Source of the DNA: Metellina segmentata
Lineage: Eukaryota > Arthropoda > Arachnida > Araneae > Tetragnathidae
Reading direction: 5' to 3'
NCBI GenBank assembly: GCA_947359465.1
Contig: OX375874.1
Coordinates: forward strand, 95,055,172 to 95,119,171
Length of the DNA: 64,000 bases
The notes under the pieces are model-generated. The model made no database searches and had not been told where the DNA came from. It saw only the letters and a program-made list of their open reading frames with translations. A program made the translations under genes and the position numbers. Position 1 is the first letter of the stretch. The number at the start of each line of letters is the position of its first letter. This document shows positions 1-11,365 of the stretch, one piece after another.

Positions 1-6
1 TATTGG

Positions 7-868
7 GAAACGCACAGTAGTAATTTTTGGGTTTCGCTTATGGATTCAGATAGTTTGATTAAGACTTTACTTAATTCACCATTCTATTGCTAAATGTTAA
101 CCACATTCAAACGATCACATTCATTATATTTACTGAACATTTTTGCTTTAAATTTGTGTGAGTACCATTCAGGTACGGTATTGACGGTTCCTTCAGAGAA
201 AAGTATAAGTAAGATCTAACGTTTTATACGGTAACTAAGAACAAAGCAAATGATATTATGTATGGAAGCCACAACAATAATTCTATTCAAGGGTGATTTT
301 TTCTTCAAACAGTTTATTATCTTAATGCTGCATTTTATGATATAAAAACTAATTTGTTAATAATTTTTAAAAAGATTTAATGACGAGAAAGACGTTGTTT
401 TATTACTTTAATATTTAATACGGAACCCAACACTATTTCTGTGGAATTGGCAGCCCACGCGCAAACTACAACAAGCACCTTTTATCAAAAAGTGATCGAA
501 GTTATATTAAAATCAAATATAAAGAGAGCTTCATTAATATCATTTACCGAGAACCGCGCTGTAGTAATTTTTAGGTTTCGCTTTTGGATTCAGATTGTTT
601 GCTTTAGAGTTTACTTATAAAACACCATTCTATTGCTAAATGTTAACCTCATTCAAACAATCACATTCATTTTTATTTATCGAATATTTTTGCTTTAAAT
701 TTGTGTGACCTCCTTTATTTTATTCCTGACTACTTGTAAGAGTATGCCCAGCGTACCACTCAGTAATGGCTCTGATGGTACTTCCGACAAAATTATACGT
801 AAGACCTGACGTTTTACACGGTAAGTTAGAATTAAACAAATTATATCTATGGAAGCCACAACATTAAT
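7..868. repeat. Diverged direct repeat pair (about 7-275 and 548-868)
   Basis: The first 275 bases are repeated, with insertions and substitutions, at 548-868. Shared stretches include caccattctattgctaaatg and tttttgctttaaatttgtgt, and both units end in tatggaagccacaaca. The spacer (276-547) and the stretch to 1027 are AT-rich with no coding potential that I can support. The repeat class is unknown; no terminal inverted repeat or target duplication was found. Confidence 0.6.
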
Positions 869-1027
869 ATAATTCACTGACTCACTTATTCTTTCTCTCT
901 CAAATGTAATTCATAACTTTAATAACTCTATCTAATCTCTTAAACTTTCCACTTCACTATTTCTATTCAAGGGTGTAACAGTTTTCATCTAACAAACATT
1001 TTGATATAGATCTTACAAGTAAAAGGA

Positions 1028-1761
1028 ATCTATCTTTAATAGACTTTTTTCGAAGTAATTATAAAATGTTCTCTGAAAGTGAAAACATTTGGTTTACGCA
1101 TGTAATTTTTTTTCATGTTCACAGTATATGATGTCCGGGAAAATATCTTTGAATGTCTTCCTTACCTGCTAATAAATATTATTGAAAATTAAATTTTAAC
1201 CTATTTTCCAAATAAAATCAATGCTACAAAGGAGAAATGTAACGCACAGATTTCAACAATAATATTTAAACTTAACGTTAAAAAAAGATTTTTTAATGGC
1301 ACGTATGTATAAATAGTGTTAATAAATGTAAAAATTTTTTTAGAATAAAATTGAATTTTTCTTTACCATTTATCAAATTTTCGTCGGCCATAGAAAACTG
1401 TTACCTAAAACCGATTGATGTAAATCTTAAGTTTTAATCCTAAACTCTTAAACTAGTTAACTGATTCTAAATGGCTAAATTTTCTAAATATTCTTTCTCT
1501 TTATGGAATCTCTCTGTGGAATGCAAATTTTAGAACATTGTAAAAATTTTGTCTTCAAATGTTTTCGGAAATTATCTAAGCTAAGCATGATGTAAAGATC
1601 GTGGAAAATCAGGAAAGATTTAAACTTTGGAATTTTTAGAAATCGCTCCTCGAACAATGCCAGATAATGTATGTGTGTTATAAAGACTAAAATCGGTTTG
1701 CACTTTGTAATCGGTTACACTACTTGAGGTTGTTGGTTGTACCCTTAACATTGAGATATAC
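1028..1761. repeat. Direct copy of the region downstream of SULT locus 2 (27,485-28,214)
   Basis: About 730 bp aligns without large gaps to 27,485-28,214, for example agtatatgatgtccgggaaa and gtaacgcacagatttcaaca are present in both. The copy stops at 1,761, where a hAT terminal sequence begins, while the 27-28 kb copy continues past that point. It may be a remnant of a duplicated sulfotransferase 3' flank or a dispersed repeat; no exon of the gene accompanies it here. Confidence 0.8.
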
Positions 1762-2720
1762 CAGGGGTGGCCAACCTTTTAGGAAAGAGTGCAACTACCT
1801 GAAAAATTAATGCGTGCCACTTCCAACTTTTCCAACATATTAAAAATAAAATAAAAAGATGAAAAAATGTTATTTATAGGCTGATTATGGGATTTTTACG
1901 CAAATAGCACTTTCTTTTTTCATGTATGTCTGAGTATAGTGGAGATTTAAAAATAATATAATAAATAAAACAAAAGTATCAATTTGGGTTTTATTCTTAA
2001 TAAACATTTTTAAAGGTTCAGTCAGTTAAAGTTAGGTATAAAATAAATATGAATAACTTGAAACATTTCATTCTAAATAATTATTAAACAGTCAGTACTA
2101 AATTAATGAGGCTTTTATATACGTTTAGTTTTTTTATTAACTCATCTATATTAGGATTAGTTCTTGACGATGTTAACAAAATTAAGTGTTCTAGGTGCAT
2201 ATCAGTTAATCTTGAACGATGTTTCTATTTTATTATGTTCATAATAGAAAACATTTGTTTACAAACATATATTGATCCAAACCTACAACAATTTCTGACA
2301 GCCAAATCGTGTAAATTTGGAAAATTACTTGTTGGTACAAATTTCCAAAATTCAATATAATTTATATCACTTTCAGTTAAAAGCTAAATCCCATAGCCAA
2401 TTTTCATAAGAAGCCTTCAACATAGTTTCCATTTCGTCATGTCTCTTCTGGTACAATGATTGTTGGCCGGCTAAAGATATCTTTTTTTTTATTGATCAAT
2501 TCCGTTCGCAAGTGTGATCCGACAGGATATTTTCTGTTGAAATGTCGGTCCAGGTTAAATTTTTTCGGCACTGCTACACAAATTCCACATATGAAACAAA
2601 CTTGCTTGGAATTATTTTGATGCGTAAACAAAAAATTTTCTTCCCAGACAGTTTTAAAATCACGAATTGCAATATCCTCTTCATATTTTCTTTTCAGAGT
2701 CGAAGGTATACTCATGACAT
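1762..2720 (-). pseudogene. Dead hAT-superfamily transposon with BED-like N-terminus and hAT C-terminal remnant
   Basis: On the minus strand 2,715-2,437 encodes a 92-residue N-terminus with a CxxC pair (VCFICGICVA) followed by LDRHFNRKYP, which resembles the BED-type zinc finger of EPM2AIP1/GTF2IRD2-like hAT proteins; the last expected zinc ligand is Tyr instead of His. Minus-strand 2,360-2,070 encodes the C-terminal dimerisation signature, with FGSIYVCKQMFSIM, then RSRLTDMHLEHL, and an in-frame stop between them. The catalytic middle is missing. CAGGGGTGGCCAACCTTT at 1,762 matches a hAT terminal inverted repeat; the opposite end was not found. The element cannot encode a transposase. The class is firm, the outer limits are not. 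Confidence 0.7.
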
Positions 2721-2939
2721 AGTGAAAATAAAATTTTTAAAACAACGACGCTCCCCCGACGCAAAATCTAAAAACAGTTTTAAAAAAGCTTAACGTCCTG
2801 CTCGGCAATTTAAAATCAACTGAGCCTGACTACCAGAGTCGCACTCGCTCTCACTCGAGAACGGACAACCATAGCAAGACACGAAGGCGCCAAAGCTAGG
2901 CAACTCAAACCATTGTGCTCGTCTCATGACCACGCCTTA

Positions 2940-3370
2940 GCTGACAGACTAAACATATAATCAGGACAGACAGACTAAACAGACAGACTTAACAGACAGA
3001 CTGAACAAACAGACTGAACAGACCAGACAGAACAGACAGGTCAGACAGAGAGACAGACAGACGGACAGGACAATCAGACAGACAGACAGGACATACAGAG
3101 AGACAGGCAGACAGACTGGACAGACTGAACAGACAGACCGACGGACAGGACAATCAGACAGACAGATAGGACAGACAGACCGACAGTACAGACAGACTGA
3201 ACAGACAGAACAGACAGATAGGACAAACAGACCAGACGAACAAACCCGACGGACTAAACAGACAGACAGAGAGGACATACAGACAGACCAGACAGACCAA
3301 ACAGACTAAACAGACAGATAGATAGGACACACAGACAGACATAACATACTGACAGACAAGACAGACAGGA
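2940..3370. repeat. ACAG/ACAGACAG microsatellite tract
   Basis: An imperfect run of acagacag, with acaggacagac variants, fills this stretch. Open frames of 60-105 codons rich in Ser-Val-Cys-Leu on the minus strand are by-products of the repeat and not genes. Confidence 0.9.
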
Positions 3371-3835
3371 CCTCCGTACCGAGTTATTTAAAACCCACAG
3401 CGGATTAGCCGAAGGTAGGGAACGACTCTAATGAGAAACTTGAGAAGTAGGCCCTGTGACGCTCCGTCCGAAAAGCCCTCGTCCACTCGGAATGGGTGCG
3501 ACGGGGAGTAGATGTGGTCGACCCTTGAATGTGTGCGCTGAAGATATGTGGTTCGGCTCTTTATTATCAGTCAACCTCGGGACAGACAGGAGAGACAAAC
3601 AGGACAGACAGGTGAAAAAAATCTAACGGGTCTATATTTAACCGTCCAATCGACCAACAACAGGTAAAAATTATACCGTGTTATTCAGAAACTATTATCG
3701 TCTTATGCAAGGGTCGTCGCAATTTTAGTACCTTGTTGTAGGGAATCCGTTTTATAAAAGTTCAGTGTTGTAAGAGGGTCACCTGTAGTTCCATCTACCT
3801 CTGCAGCAAATTGCAGCCTCTCAAATTCAAATTGG
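3371..3835. repeat. Composite repeat unit, inverted relative to 8,600-9,030
   Basis: Contains a block (3,371-3,575) that reappears as its reverse complement at about 8,805-9,005, including gagttatttaaaacccacag and tatgtggttcggctctttat. It continues with the aaaaatctaacgggt... unit (3,606-3,835) seen again at 4,066-4,290 and inverted at 8,565-8,785. Short ACAG runs separate the parts. Probably part of a non-autonomous element of unknown class. Confidence 0.7.
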
Positions 3836-4065
3836 AACAGACAAGACAGAACATACATATATACAGACAGATAGACAGAATATACCGAGACAGACTACAT
3901 AGACTGAACAGACTAAACAGACAAGACAGACAGACAGAACAGACAGAACAGAACAGACAGACAGACTGAACAGAACAGACAGACTGAAAAGAACAGAACA
4001 GACAGACAAAACAGACAGACAGAACAGACTAACTGAACAGACAGACAGGACACACAGACAGGTAA
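3836..4065. repeat. ACAG microsatellite tract
   Basis: Second imperfect acagacaga run, embedded between two copies of the same composite unit. No credible gene in any frame. Confidence 0.9.
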
Positions 4066-4490
4066 AAAAAATCTAACGGGTTTCTATCTAACCGTCCAAT
4101 TGACCTACAATTGCTAGAAATTAAACCGTGTTATACAGAAACTATTATCGCGTTATACGAGGGTCGTAGCAATTTCAGTACCTTGTTGTTGGGAATTCGT
4201 GTTATGAGAGTACCGTGTTGTAAGAGGGTCACTTTGTACTTCCATCTACATCTGCAGCAAATTGCAGCCTCTCAAATTCAGATGGGCTTCTAGAAATTTA
4301 CACTTTCCTCTCTGTGCTTATCTTCTGGAAGTGAGTGTTTTATAAGACAAATATGAAAAAATTACTTGTGTTTAACTAAACACATTAGGCTAAACTGCCT
4401 GCAGTTCGTATCGTAGCGATTAAAAGTAGACTCGCGATAGGACTTTGAGTTGTGACGTGGGCTTTGTATAGAGTCGGTTTTGATCTAACT
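4066..4490. repeat. Composite repeat unit, second copy
   Basis: Repeats 3,606-3,835 and extends it through aaacacattaggctaaactg and tgacgtgggctttgtataga; that extension matches the reverse complement of 8,369-8,500 and parts of 23,520-23,690. It ends directly in the next ACAG tract. Confidence 0.7.
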
Positions 4491-4910
4491 AACAGAGAGA
4501 CAGACAGGACTGACAGATTGAACAGACAGACTGAACACACCGACCAGACAGACTGAACACACCGACCAGACAGACTGAACACACCGACCAGACAGACTGT
4601 ACCGTACAGATAGATAGACAGACAGACAGACAGGACAGAAAGGCAGAGAGGACAGACAGAACATACCGACCAGACAGACTGAACAGACAGACAGACAGAA
4701 CAGACAGACTGAACAGACAGACTGCATACACTGAGCAGACCGACTGCATACACTGAGCAGACCGACTGCATACCTTGGACAGACAGAACACAGACAGACA
4801 AAACAGGCAGAAAAGACAGACTGAACAAACAGACTGAACAGACAGACTGAACAAACAGACTGAACAGACAGACTGAACAGACAGAACAGACAGAACAGAC
4901 AACGTGGACA
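4491..4910. repeat. ACAG microsatellite tract
   Basis: Third imperfect acagacagactgaac run; includes a short higher-order repeat (gactgaacacaccgaccaga three times, 4,528-4,592). Minus-strand frames of 143-241 codons across it are repeat translations, not genes. Confidence 0.9.
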
Positions 4911-4920
4911 CACCACACAT

Positions 4921-6551
4921 TTTAAAGGTAAGTCAAGAATATAAAAAACCAAACCCATATTTACATAGAATATACTGCCACAAACAATCATGCGAGTGTG
5001 ATAGAGGGCATTGTTCGCCAGAAATTGAGGCGGGCAGCGTGAACCATCGTCACTCGAGACGTTGATTTTGCTGGAGTAGGTTCCATCGTTACAGCACTCC
5101 TGAAATGGCAGATATGCACTTCGAGTAAGGGGCAGTGAATGGAAACGAATGAGCCACAGTGCAAATGTGCCGTGAACAATTCCCAAACAGACGCGTACTC
5201 CATCCTTCATGTGTCCAGGAAAGAGCTGTCATTTTTGAAAAAGTTCGCCGATCCGTGAGTCAAACTTGCGAGGCATGTTTCGTGCTGGTGGAAGGAACTT
5301 TGAATTCCTCCTCTGAATTTCTAAACGCGTCTTCTCTAATTTTATAAAAGGAAGTGTTTGTCTGTTTGTTTGTTTCTTGCGCGCAAAGTCCTGACGAATC
5401 TATGGCACTTGCAGTAATGGGATTTGGCACACAGGTAGTCCGAATTTTTTTTTGCAATTTTAGCGAATTTTAAAATTTAATCTTAAACATTTTAAAATGA
5501 ATTTAATGAAACTTAATTATTATGGTTTTCTTTGGAATGGCAACACAATAAAGAGATGACAGATTCAAAATTTATTTTTTTCCTTTTTCATTTTGCGCGG
5601 AAGAATGATTTTCCAGCCAGACAAAACAAAGTTTTAACTTATCTCCTAGACCGATAAAGACAGAGTAAAAATTTCAACAGATTTGAAATCTGCGAAAAAT
5701 TTCAAATTAGATCAATATCTAAAAATATGATTTTCTTCAAAAAATTATTTTTAAATTGAATACATCTTTTATATTTTCGAAAGAGATTGTGATGTCACGT
5801 CCACTTTCGCTTTCCAAAAATAAACAGATTGCACTTTTTGCCCTTCGCTTAAAAAAAAAAAAAAAAAACATATTGCATTTTTTTTTTGACACATAGTGTA
5901 TATTTTATTTACGCCAACTGTTCTTATTCATATATCCAAGACGTAATAAAATCCATTTTTAAAAACTTTATAGCCAATATGGAGTTGTTTCATAACCTAA
6001 GATGCACTTTATCATAACTAAAAAATTTTGTTCGTACTCATATTTATTACAGTTTCGGCCTCTAAAAAGTCCTTTCTTGGTATGCACTAAAATTTAGAAG
6101 TCAAAGGTACTCGTATATTTACACTTACTAATCAGACACAAAAAATGTTTGACCATTCCACAAGTCCATTGATCATTTCTGTTTAAAAAAGCATGTTACT
6201 CGGTACTTCTCATAAGAATACTAAATATGTTCAACTCAAAGTGTAATAGATATAATAATGGAGTACACAAATGCTTGTTTCAATAATATTCAGAGTTCAA
6301 ACACGAATTGTAAAAAGAAGAGCACCTTTAAATTCTGGATAAATTATGAATACCCAATTTAAGAACACGGAAATGAAGCCCTAATTTCAGTCATTCTTCA
6401 CTTCAAGCAGACACACTTTGTAAGTGTAGGAGTCAAATAGGTAGAATATATATTCATATCTGTAGAATCGGCCCGTAATACATACTAGTTTCATGACCTT
6501 TCAATTTATTTTTCTTCCGGAGATAAATGTATTCTGAATATTTTAATTATA
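4921..6551. repeat. Segmental duplicate, copy A (partner 31,736-35,233)
   Basis: 4,921-5,870 aligns to 31,736-32,690 and 5,895-6,551 aligns to 34,584-35,233, in the same order and orientation. Shared strings include catgcgagtgtgatagaggg (one base different in B), ctgacgaatctatgg and tagccaatatggagttgttt. Copy A lacks about 1.9 kb that copy B has between the two aligned parts, including a Tc1-like element. 5,333-5,880 is the 5' half of a Helitron-like element (start TCTCTAATTTTATAAAAGG). Confidence 0.8.
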
Positions 6552-6757
6552 CGAGGGTGAACTCAAAAGAAACCGGAAAGATGCTTTGGTGTACGGTGCT
6601 TATGTAGAACGGGATTCTGCCGTTTGGTGGATCTCAACTCTCGTCATCAGGTGTTGACCTGGAGGAAGTGAGTGAATTTATTCTAAATCAAGTTTTGGGG
6701 GTTCGTCGATTTTGCTGATGACGGACACTCGAAGTTCGTGTGGCTCTCTGTTCGGAG
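6552..6757 (+). mobile_element. Mariner 5' fragment
   Basis: After a TA at 6,550-6,551 the sequence CGAGGGTGAACTCAAAAGAA is a mariner-type terminal repeat. It aligns with the start of the mariner at 35,234 for about 200 bp, then breaks off where another repeat begins. No transposase sequence is left. Confidence 0.7.
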
Positions 6758-8368
6758 TGTTCTGACGAATCTATAGCACTTACAATAATGATATTTGGCA
6801 CACAGTCAGTCCGAATTTTTTTCAATTTTGTAGTCCAGTCCGAATTTTAAAATTTAATCTAGAACATTTTTAAATGAATTTAATGAGATATTTAATTATT
6901 ATTGTTTTCCTCCGAATGGCAACAGTCTTCAATCAGTCTTAACTTTGATTTCAATGCACTGAGTCGGTAGTTACTGTGCTTCTGGCCACTGGATATCCTT
7001 TATAAACATGTATTGCTTTTTTAAAAGCATATTAACTTTTAGTTTGGATTATCATAATCTATAATATTTTTTTTCTAATGGCGGACACATTTGACCGAAG
7101 TCATTGGCCACTACAAGGCCGGAAGTGATGGCCACTTGTGAAGGAGCACCCAGTGGGAGGACCATCATTGCACCTAACAATTACTTCGTAATTTTGCACC
7201 ATGTTCAGATGACGAAGCAACACCTGTGTGAGCTGGTATACGCTTACAAACATCCATGCCCGAACCCGGATTCGAACCGGGGACCTTCCGATCTAGAGGC
7301 TAACACCTTAACCACTATACCGGTTGGTTGGCATAATCTATAATATAAGTATCTTTTAATTTACTGTGCTCTCTCCATTCTTGGAAACGGATCTCTGTTG
7401 TGCATTACTTTGTTATTGTTTCTTTTTTAGAGTACGAAAATTTGGATTATCATTTTTAAAGCATATTAACTTTTAGTTTAGATTATTTGGATACCTTTTT
7501 TAAAGATTAGATGCATTTAATTTTTAGTTTTTTATGCAATTTTTGGTTTGTTTCATTTATGCAATTTCTTATTTTTTCTGTGTACTTCGGTTTTTGTATA
7601 ATTAATTTTTATCATTTCGGTTTGGGTGTCTTTTAGTATAGCGATATTTAATCCCAATTTAAATTTAATGTAGAACATTTGAAATTAATTTACTAGTATA
7701 TTTTTGTATTATTTGGTTTCCTAAAAATGTCAACAGTCTTCAAGTGGTCTCCCGCTGTTCTTGGTCTTGGATCATTTATGCAAACTAAGAACATTTCTTC
7801 TACGTAGTTCTATGCTCGCAGGATGATGGTGCGCTCTTCGAATTTGAACTTTTTACTGAGAAGCAAAGACCTGTTCCATCAATTTACTGTCGACATGTAT
7901 TCCAAGATTGAATTGGAAAAGCTGTTGTACATACGACTGAATCAGAGGACTCTCAGACTGGAACAGTATACACATTTGAGGGATGCGTTGATGAACGATG
8001 GAAATGTTGCAATACAGAAAACTGAAGTACACATAAATTACTAATCTTTCAAAAAGATATCCAAAGTTAATATTTATGCTTTTCTAAGTTTATACGTTGC
8101 ATAAATTATCAAAAATAAATATCGCTGCAAACCCAACCCTCTCTATACGGCCGCTCTTTATACGTCATTTCACTATAATGGCCTTTTTTAATCTACGGCC
8201 CACAATGTTTCGTTATACGGCCAAAAAAATGCTATTTTTAAGCTTCTGTTTAGTTTCAGCTTCTTCCTTTAGGCGGCACTGCTACATTTTGTCTCACAAA
8301 AATATGAGGAACGTTTTGGCACAACATTGTCATCATATAACTACATTGTCGCTTTAGTGTAATTAGAC
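6758..8368 (+). repeat. Dispersed composite repeat (related to 20,925-24,500), interrupted by a SINE
   Basis: Starts with ctgacgaatctatagcactt, carries tccgaatggcaacagtc and ctggatatcctt, and ends near the tacggcc-rich stretch at 8,150-8,230. The same modules in the same order lie at 20,925-22,360. A 73-codon frame at 7,823-8,044 is a decayed relative of the 94-codon frame at 21,771-22,055, so this copy does not keep a full frame. Class unknown. Confidence 0.65.
7083..7345 (-). mobile_element. tRNA-derived SINE
   Basis: The reverse complement has a tRNA-like head, with A-box-like ggtatagtggttaaggtg and B-box ggttcgaatcc, followed by a body that matches the SINE at 52,935-53,250 (cacttccggccttgtagtgg occurs in both). 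The head has lost tRNA pairing and is followed by SINE body, so it is not a tRNA gene. It is inserted in the composite repeat. Confidence 0.8.
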
Positions 8369-9030
8369 CAAAACCGACTCCATACAAAGCCCACGTCACA
8401 ACTCTAAGTCCCATCGTGAGTCTCCTTTAACGCGCTGCGATACGAACTGCAGGCAGTTCAGCCTAATGTGTTTAGTTAAACGTAAGTAACTTTTTCATAT
8501 TTGTCTTATAATACGCTCACTGCCAGAAAAAAAGCACAGAGAGGAAGTGTTAATTTCCAGAGGCCAATTTGAATTTGAGAGGCTGTTATTTGCTGCAGAG
8601 GTACATGAAAGTACAGTTGACCCTCTTACAACACTGAACTTTTATAACACGGATTCCCTACAACAAGGTACTAAAATTGCGACGACCCTCGTATAAGACG
8701 ATAATAGTTTCTGAATAACACGGTTTAATTTTTACCTAGTGTTGGTCAATTGGACGGTTAAATATAGACCCGTTAGATTTTTTTCACCTGTCTGTCCTGT
8801 TTGTCTGTCCCGAGGTTGACTGATAATAAAGAGCCGAACCACATATCTTCAGCGCACACATTCACATCTACTCCCCATCGCACCCATTGCGGGTGGACGG
8901 GGGCTTTTCGGACAGCGCGTCACAGGTCCTACTTCTCAAGTTTTTCATTAGAGTCGTTCCCTACCTTCGGCTAATCGGCTGTGGGTTTTAAATAACTCGG
9001 TACGGAGGGGTCTGCTTCTTTCTTCCACTC
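8369..9030 (-). repeat. Composite repeat unit, inverted copy of 3,371-4,490
   Basis: Reverse complement of the units at 3,371-3,835 and 4,066-4,490, for example tgacgtgggctttgtat... appears here as caaagcccacgtcacaactc and tttaaataactcggtacgga ends the unit. Together with the flanking CTGT tract it forms one arm of a widely spaced inverted repeat whose other arm is at 2.9-4.9 kb. Confidence 0.7.
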
Positions 9031-9296
9031 GAAGAAGAAGAAGTTATGCCTGTCTGTCCTCTCTGTCTGTCTGTCCTGTCTCTCTGTATGTCTGTCTGAT
9101 TGTCCTGTCCGTCTGTCTGTCTCTCTGTCTGACCTGTCTGTATAGTCTGTCTATCTGTCTGTTCTATCTGTTCAGTGTGTTCAGTCCGTCTGGTCGGTGT
9201 GTTCTGTCTGTTCAGTCTGTCTGTCTGTTTTGTATGTCTGTCTGTTCAGTATGTCTGTCCTCTCTGTCTGGTCTGTCTGTCTGTTCAGTCTATAAT
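9031..9296. repeat. CTGT/CTGTCTGT microsatellite tract
   Basis: Imperfect tctgtctg run, the strand complement of the ACAG tracts at 2.9-4.9 kb, at the end of the inverted composite unit. The following 9,297-9,524 is AT-rich with no recognisable feature. Confidence 0.9.
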
Positions 9297-10564
9297 AGCT
9301 GTCATTCAATATCATCAAATAACATTTAAAAAGAGCACAAAAAATATTCCGTAGCCGCCATTTTGAATGTCCACCTTTACTGCCATAGGCGAAATCTGAG
9401 ATGGCCTCATATCCAAAATTAAATCTTCATATATGTAGTATATGTGCCCCAAGTTGTATGCTTCTATCATTAAAGGCACGATTATTTCACATATCAGCGT
9501 TACTATATAACATATCCCTATAAAGTAAAATATTTATTGTTTTAAATTATAATTAAAGACTTTGGGCATTCTAAGCCTGGTTGCGCTATCGATAAACTGG
9601 AAAGGAACTTTCTATGAAATTTCTTTGCACATCCAGCTTTTAAATGAATTTATAAAAGGGCTGTATTTTAGGCGATCGTGCACTTTAACTAAGCTGCGCC
9701 AAGCATCGTCATGTAAATATGCATACACAAAAGGAAGTATTTTACTGTCACAGAAGAGAAAAATACACCCAGAGAGGAACCGAACCTACGCCGCCTACGC
9801 CTTAGAGAGTGGGCAAACGTTATGAGCCATGCCGATTCCCATTTTTGAATGGGAAGTTTTAAATTCCAGTCCAGTACTTTTGAAGTGCCCTGTTTTATTC
9901 CCCTTTTTGTGTAAAAGTGTGGAATAAATAATAAACAGAATTGTAAATAAAGATATTTTTTTATACAATTTGTCACCAGAAATATCAGTTTCTTCATATG
10001 CATTTTTAATTACAGAAATAATTTTGATTGTTTTTTATAGTACTCAAAGCATTTCTTAAATATAAAGTAAATCAAAAATCATTATAACTATTAAATATTT
10101 TAACATTTTATAATTTATTTTAATTAAATTAATATTCTAATGATAATGTACGCAGTTAAGATTACGGCAATATTGGACAATCGTTCTTGTCTGACAGTCA
10201 ATCAAAAACACTTCTTTCGAATTAAGTCTGATAGTTAAATTTGTATACATTATTTTTAACGACTCAATTTTAGGACCCCTTTGATAAGTGTGTGTGCCTT
10301 TTTACGATTTTTTTTAAAGACAGTATACATCAAGAACTTTCATTATTTTGCCACTGAAATATTCAAAGCTGCGATATATTATTTGTATTTTATTACATAA
10401 AACAATGTTATCAACAGAAATAGAGTATTAAAAAAATTTCAAAAACGTTGGGTGATGGAATCTTTGTAATCCCGCGATAGTCACAATGAATGTTCATGAT
10501 TTGTCAAGGTTTATTATGGATACAAAAACGCTTCCGAATAGGGAAGCTAACACAAATTTCAAGA

Positions 10565-10851
10565 TTAATTTTTTAATTTGTGTAAACATTTAACTGTTAT
10601 TTCAAGAACAGGGAAAAATTATACAGCATCAATCGGTTTTCCCTGGCTCAAAATGAGCCTTGTTTTGTGTCCATGTTGTCCCACATTTTGGATATGTGAC
10701 TATGAAAACGTCATCTGGTCTTGGTTTATAACTAACTGCTGAGCAAAAAGCATCGTCTGAAAACATTTTTGGAATAGGACAGCCTTCTACAACTTGGCAG
10801 ATATCTGAAAAAGTGTCTTGTTTTGACATTTCTGCGGCCATCTCTCTATTC
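10565..10851 (-). pseudogene. Cytosolic sulfotransferase exon 1, pseudogene
   Basis: After a good acceptor (tttttttcag at 10,852-10,861) and gaatagagag, an ATG at 10,841-10,839 opens a frame equivalent to exon 1 of the SULT at 61,754: 49 of the first 60 residues are identical, including the PAPS-binding loop TYPKCGTTW. After TQN a small deletion shifts the frame. The remnant of the rest of the exon (LILSQGKPIDAV, stop, FFPVLEIT) can be followed in another frame, and the splice donor has TT in place of GT (acagTTAAATG against atagGTAAATG in locus 4). No exon 2 or 3 was found downstream. The locus is therefore dead, whatever the state of its partner. Confidence 0.85.
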
Positions 10852-11099
10852 CTGAAAAAAATACTACGAACAAATAAAAATCAACTGTAGTACTGACTTT
10901 GTATAAAATAAGACAAATTAAATGAAGAATATGCAAAATGAATAATAGAAATGTATTTAACATATAGCGCTGACAATGCAAACTAAAGAGCAGCTTAAAG
11001 ATTTTACAGCGAACGCTTTCGTTATAAGCGGGGGCCAAATTGTCAAACTTTTGAGCTTTTTAAGTGGCAGTTGAAAAGAGTACTCGAACATTTCACTCT

Positions 11100-11226
11100 C
11101 CATATCATCCATCGATGGGTATGAAACCACTCCAAGGGTATGTGCAATACCTTGCATGCGTGTGTCTGGATTTCTTTCAATCTCGCGAAGAATGTTTTCC
11201 ATCTGTGAGGTTCTGGAGCATCTCAA
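11100..11226 (-). pseudogene. Possible transposase helix-turn-helix remnant
   Basis: Minus-strand frame RCSRTSQMENILREIERNPD, then TRMQGIAHTLGV, resembles the HTH segment of DUF4817/mariner-type transposases (a 'R-T-P/S-x-M/L-E...I-x-x-N-P-x-x-S/T' pattern). It runs directly into the duplicated SULT upstream sequence at about 11,100, so only a short piece remains. The equivalent spot at 60,655-61,215 holds unrelated sequence. Confidence 0.4.
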
Positions 11227-11365
11227 CCGACCCGCATCATGCCTGCTGACTTGAAATGTTTATGTTTCTCACCTGGGGGGGGAGGGCAAACGCTCAAATG
11301 TTTGATGTCTCGGCACTCGCCTGTTGGGGATGTATTCACGGCACAATCTTTGAGCGCTGTTTTCA

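Larger units (their letters stand above)
9525..11365 (-). repeat. Segmental duplicate containing the SULT pseudogene (inverted partner 60,585-63,100)
   Basis: The reverse complement follows the 60.6-63.1 kb region over a long distance: the block by 11,285-11,352 (tgttggggatgtattcacgg on plus) matches 60,588-60,655, the SULT exon matches 61,744-62,016, the following intron matches around 62,090-62,160 (aaccttgacaaatca...gaac), and 9,525-9,610 matches about 63,020-63,100. The two copies are in opposite orientation. Confidence 0.8.

Noticed and set aside
2106..2360. 84-codon plus-strand frame
   Set aside because: Antisense of the hAT C-terminal remnant, which has recognisable family motifs on the minus strand.
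2961..4920. Several minus-strand frames of 60-241 codons rich in Ser-Val-Cys-Leu
   Set aside because: They translate the ACAG microsatellite in different frames; composition is a direct result of the repeat and the frames overlap each other.
7260..7330. tRNA gene (B-box gattcgaacc on plus, minus-strand tRNA)
   Set aside because: The tRNA-like part continues into a body shared with another copy at 52.9 kb, and a cloverleaf cannot be completed; it is a SINE head. The same holds for 52,940-53,020 and 41,540-41,611.
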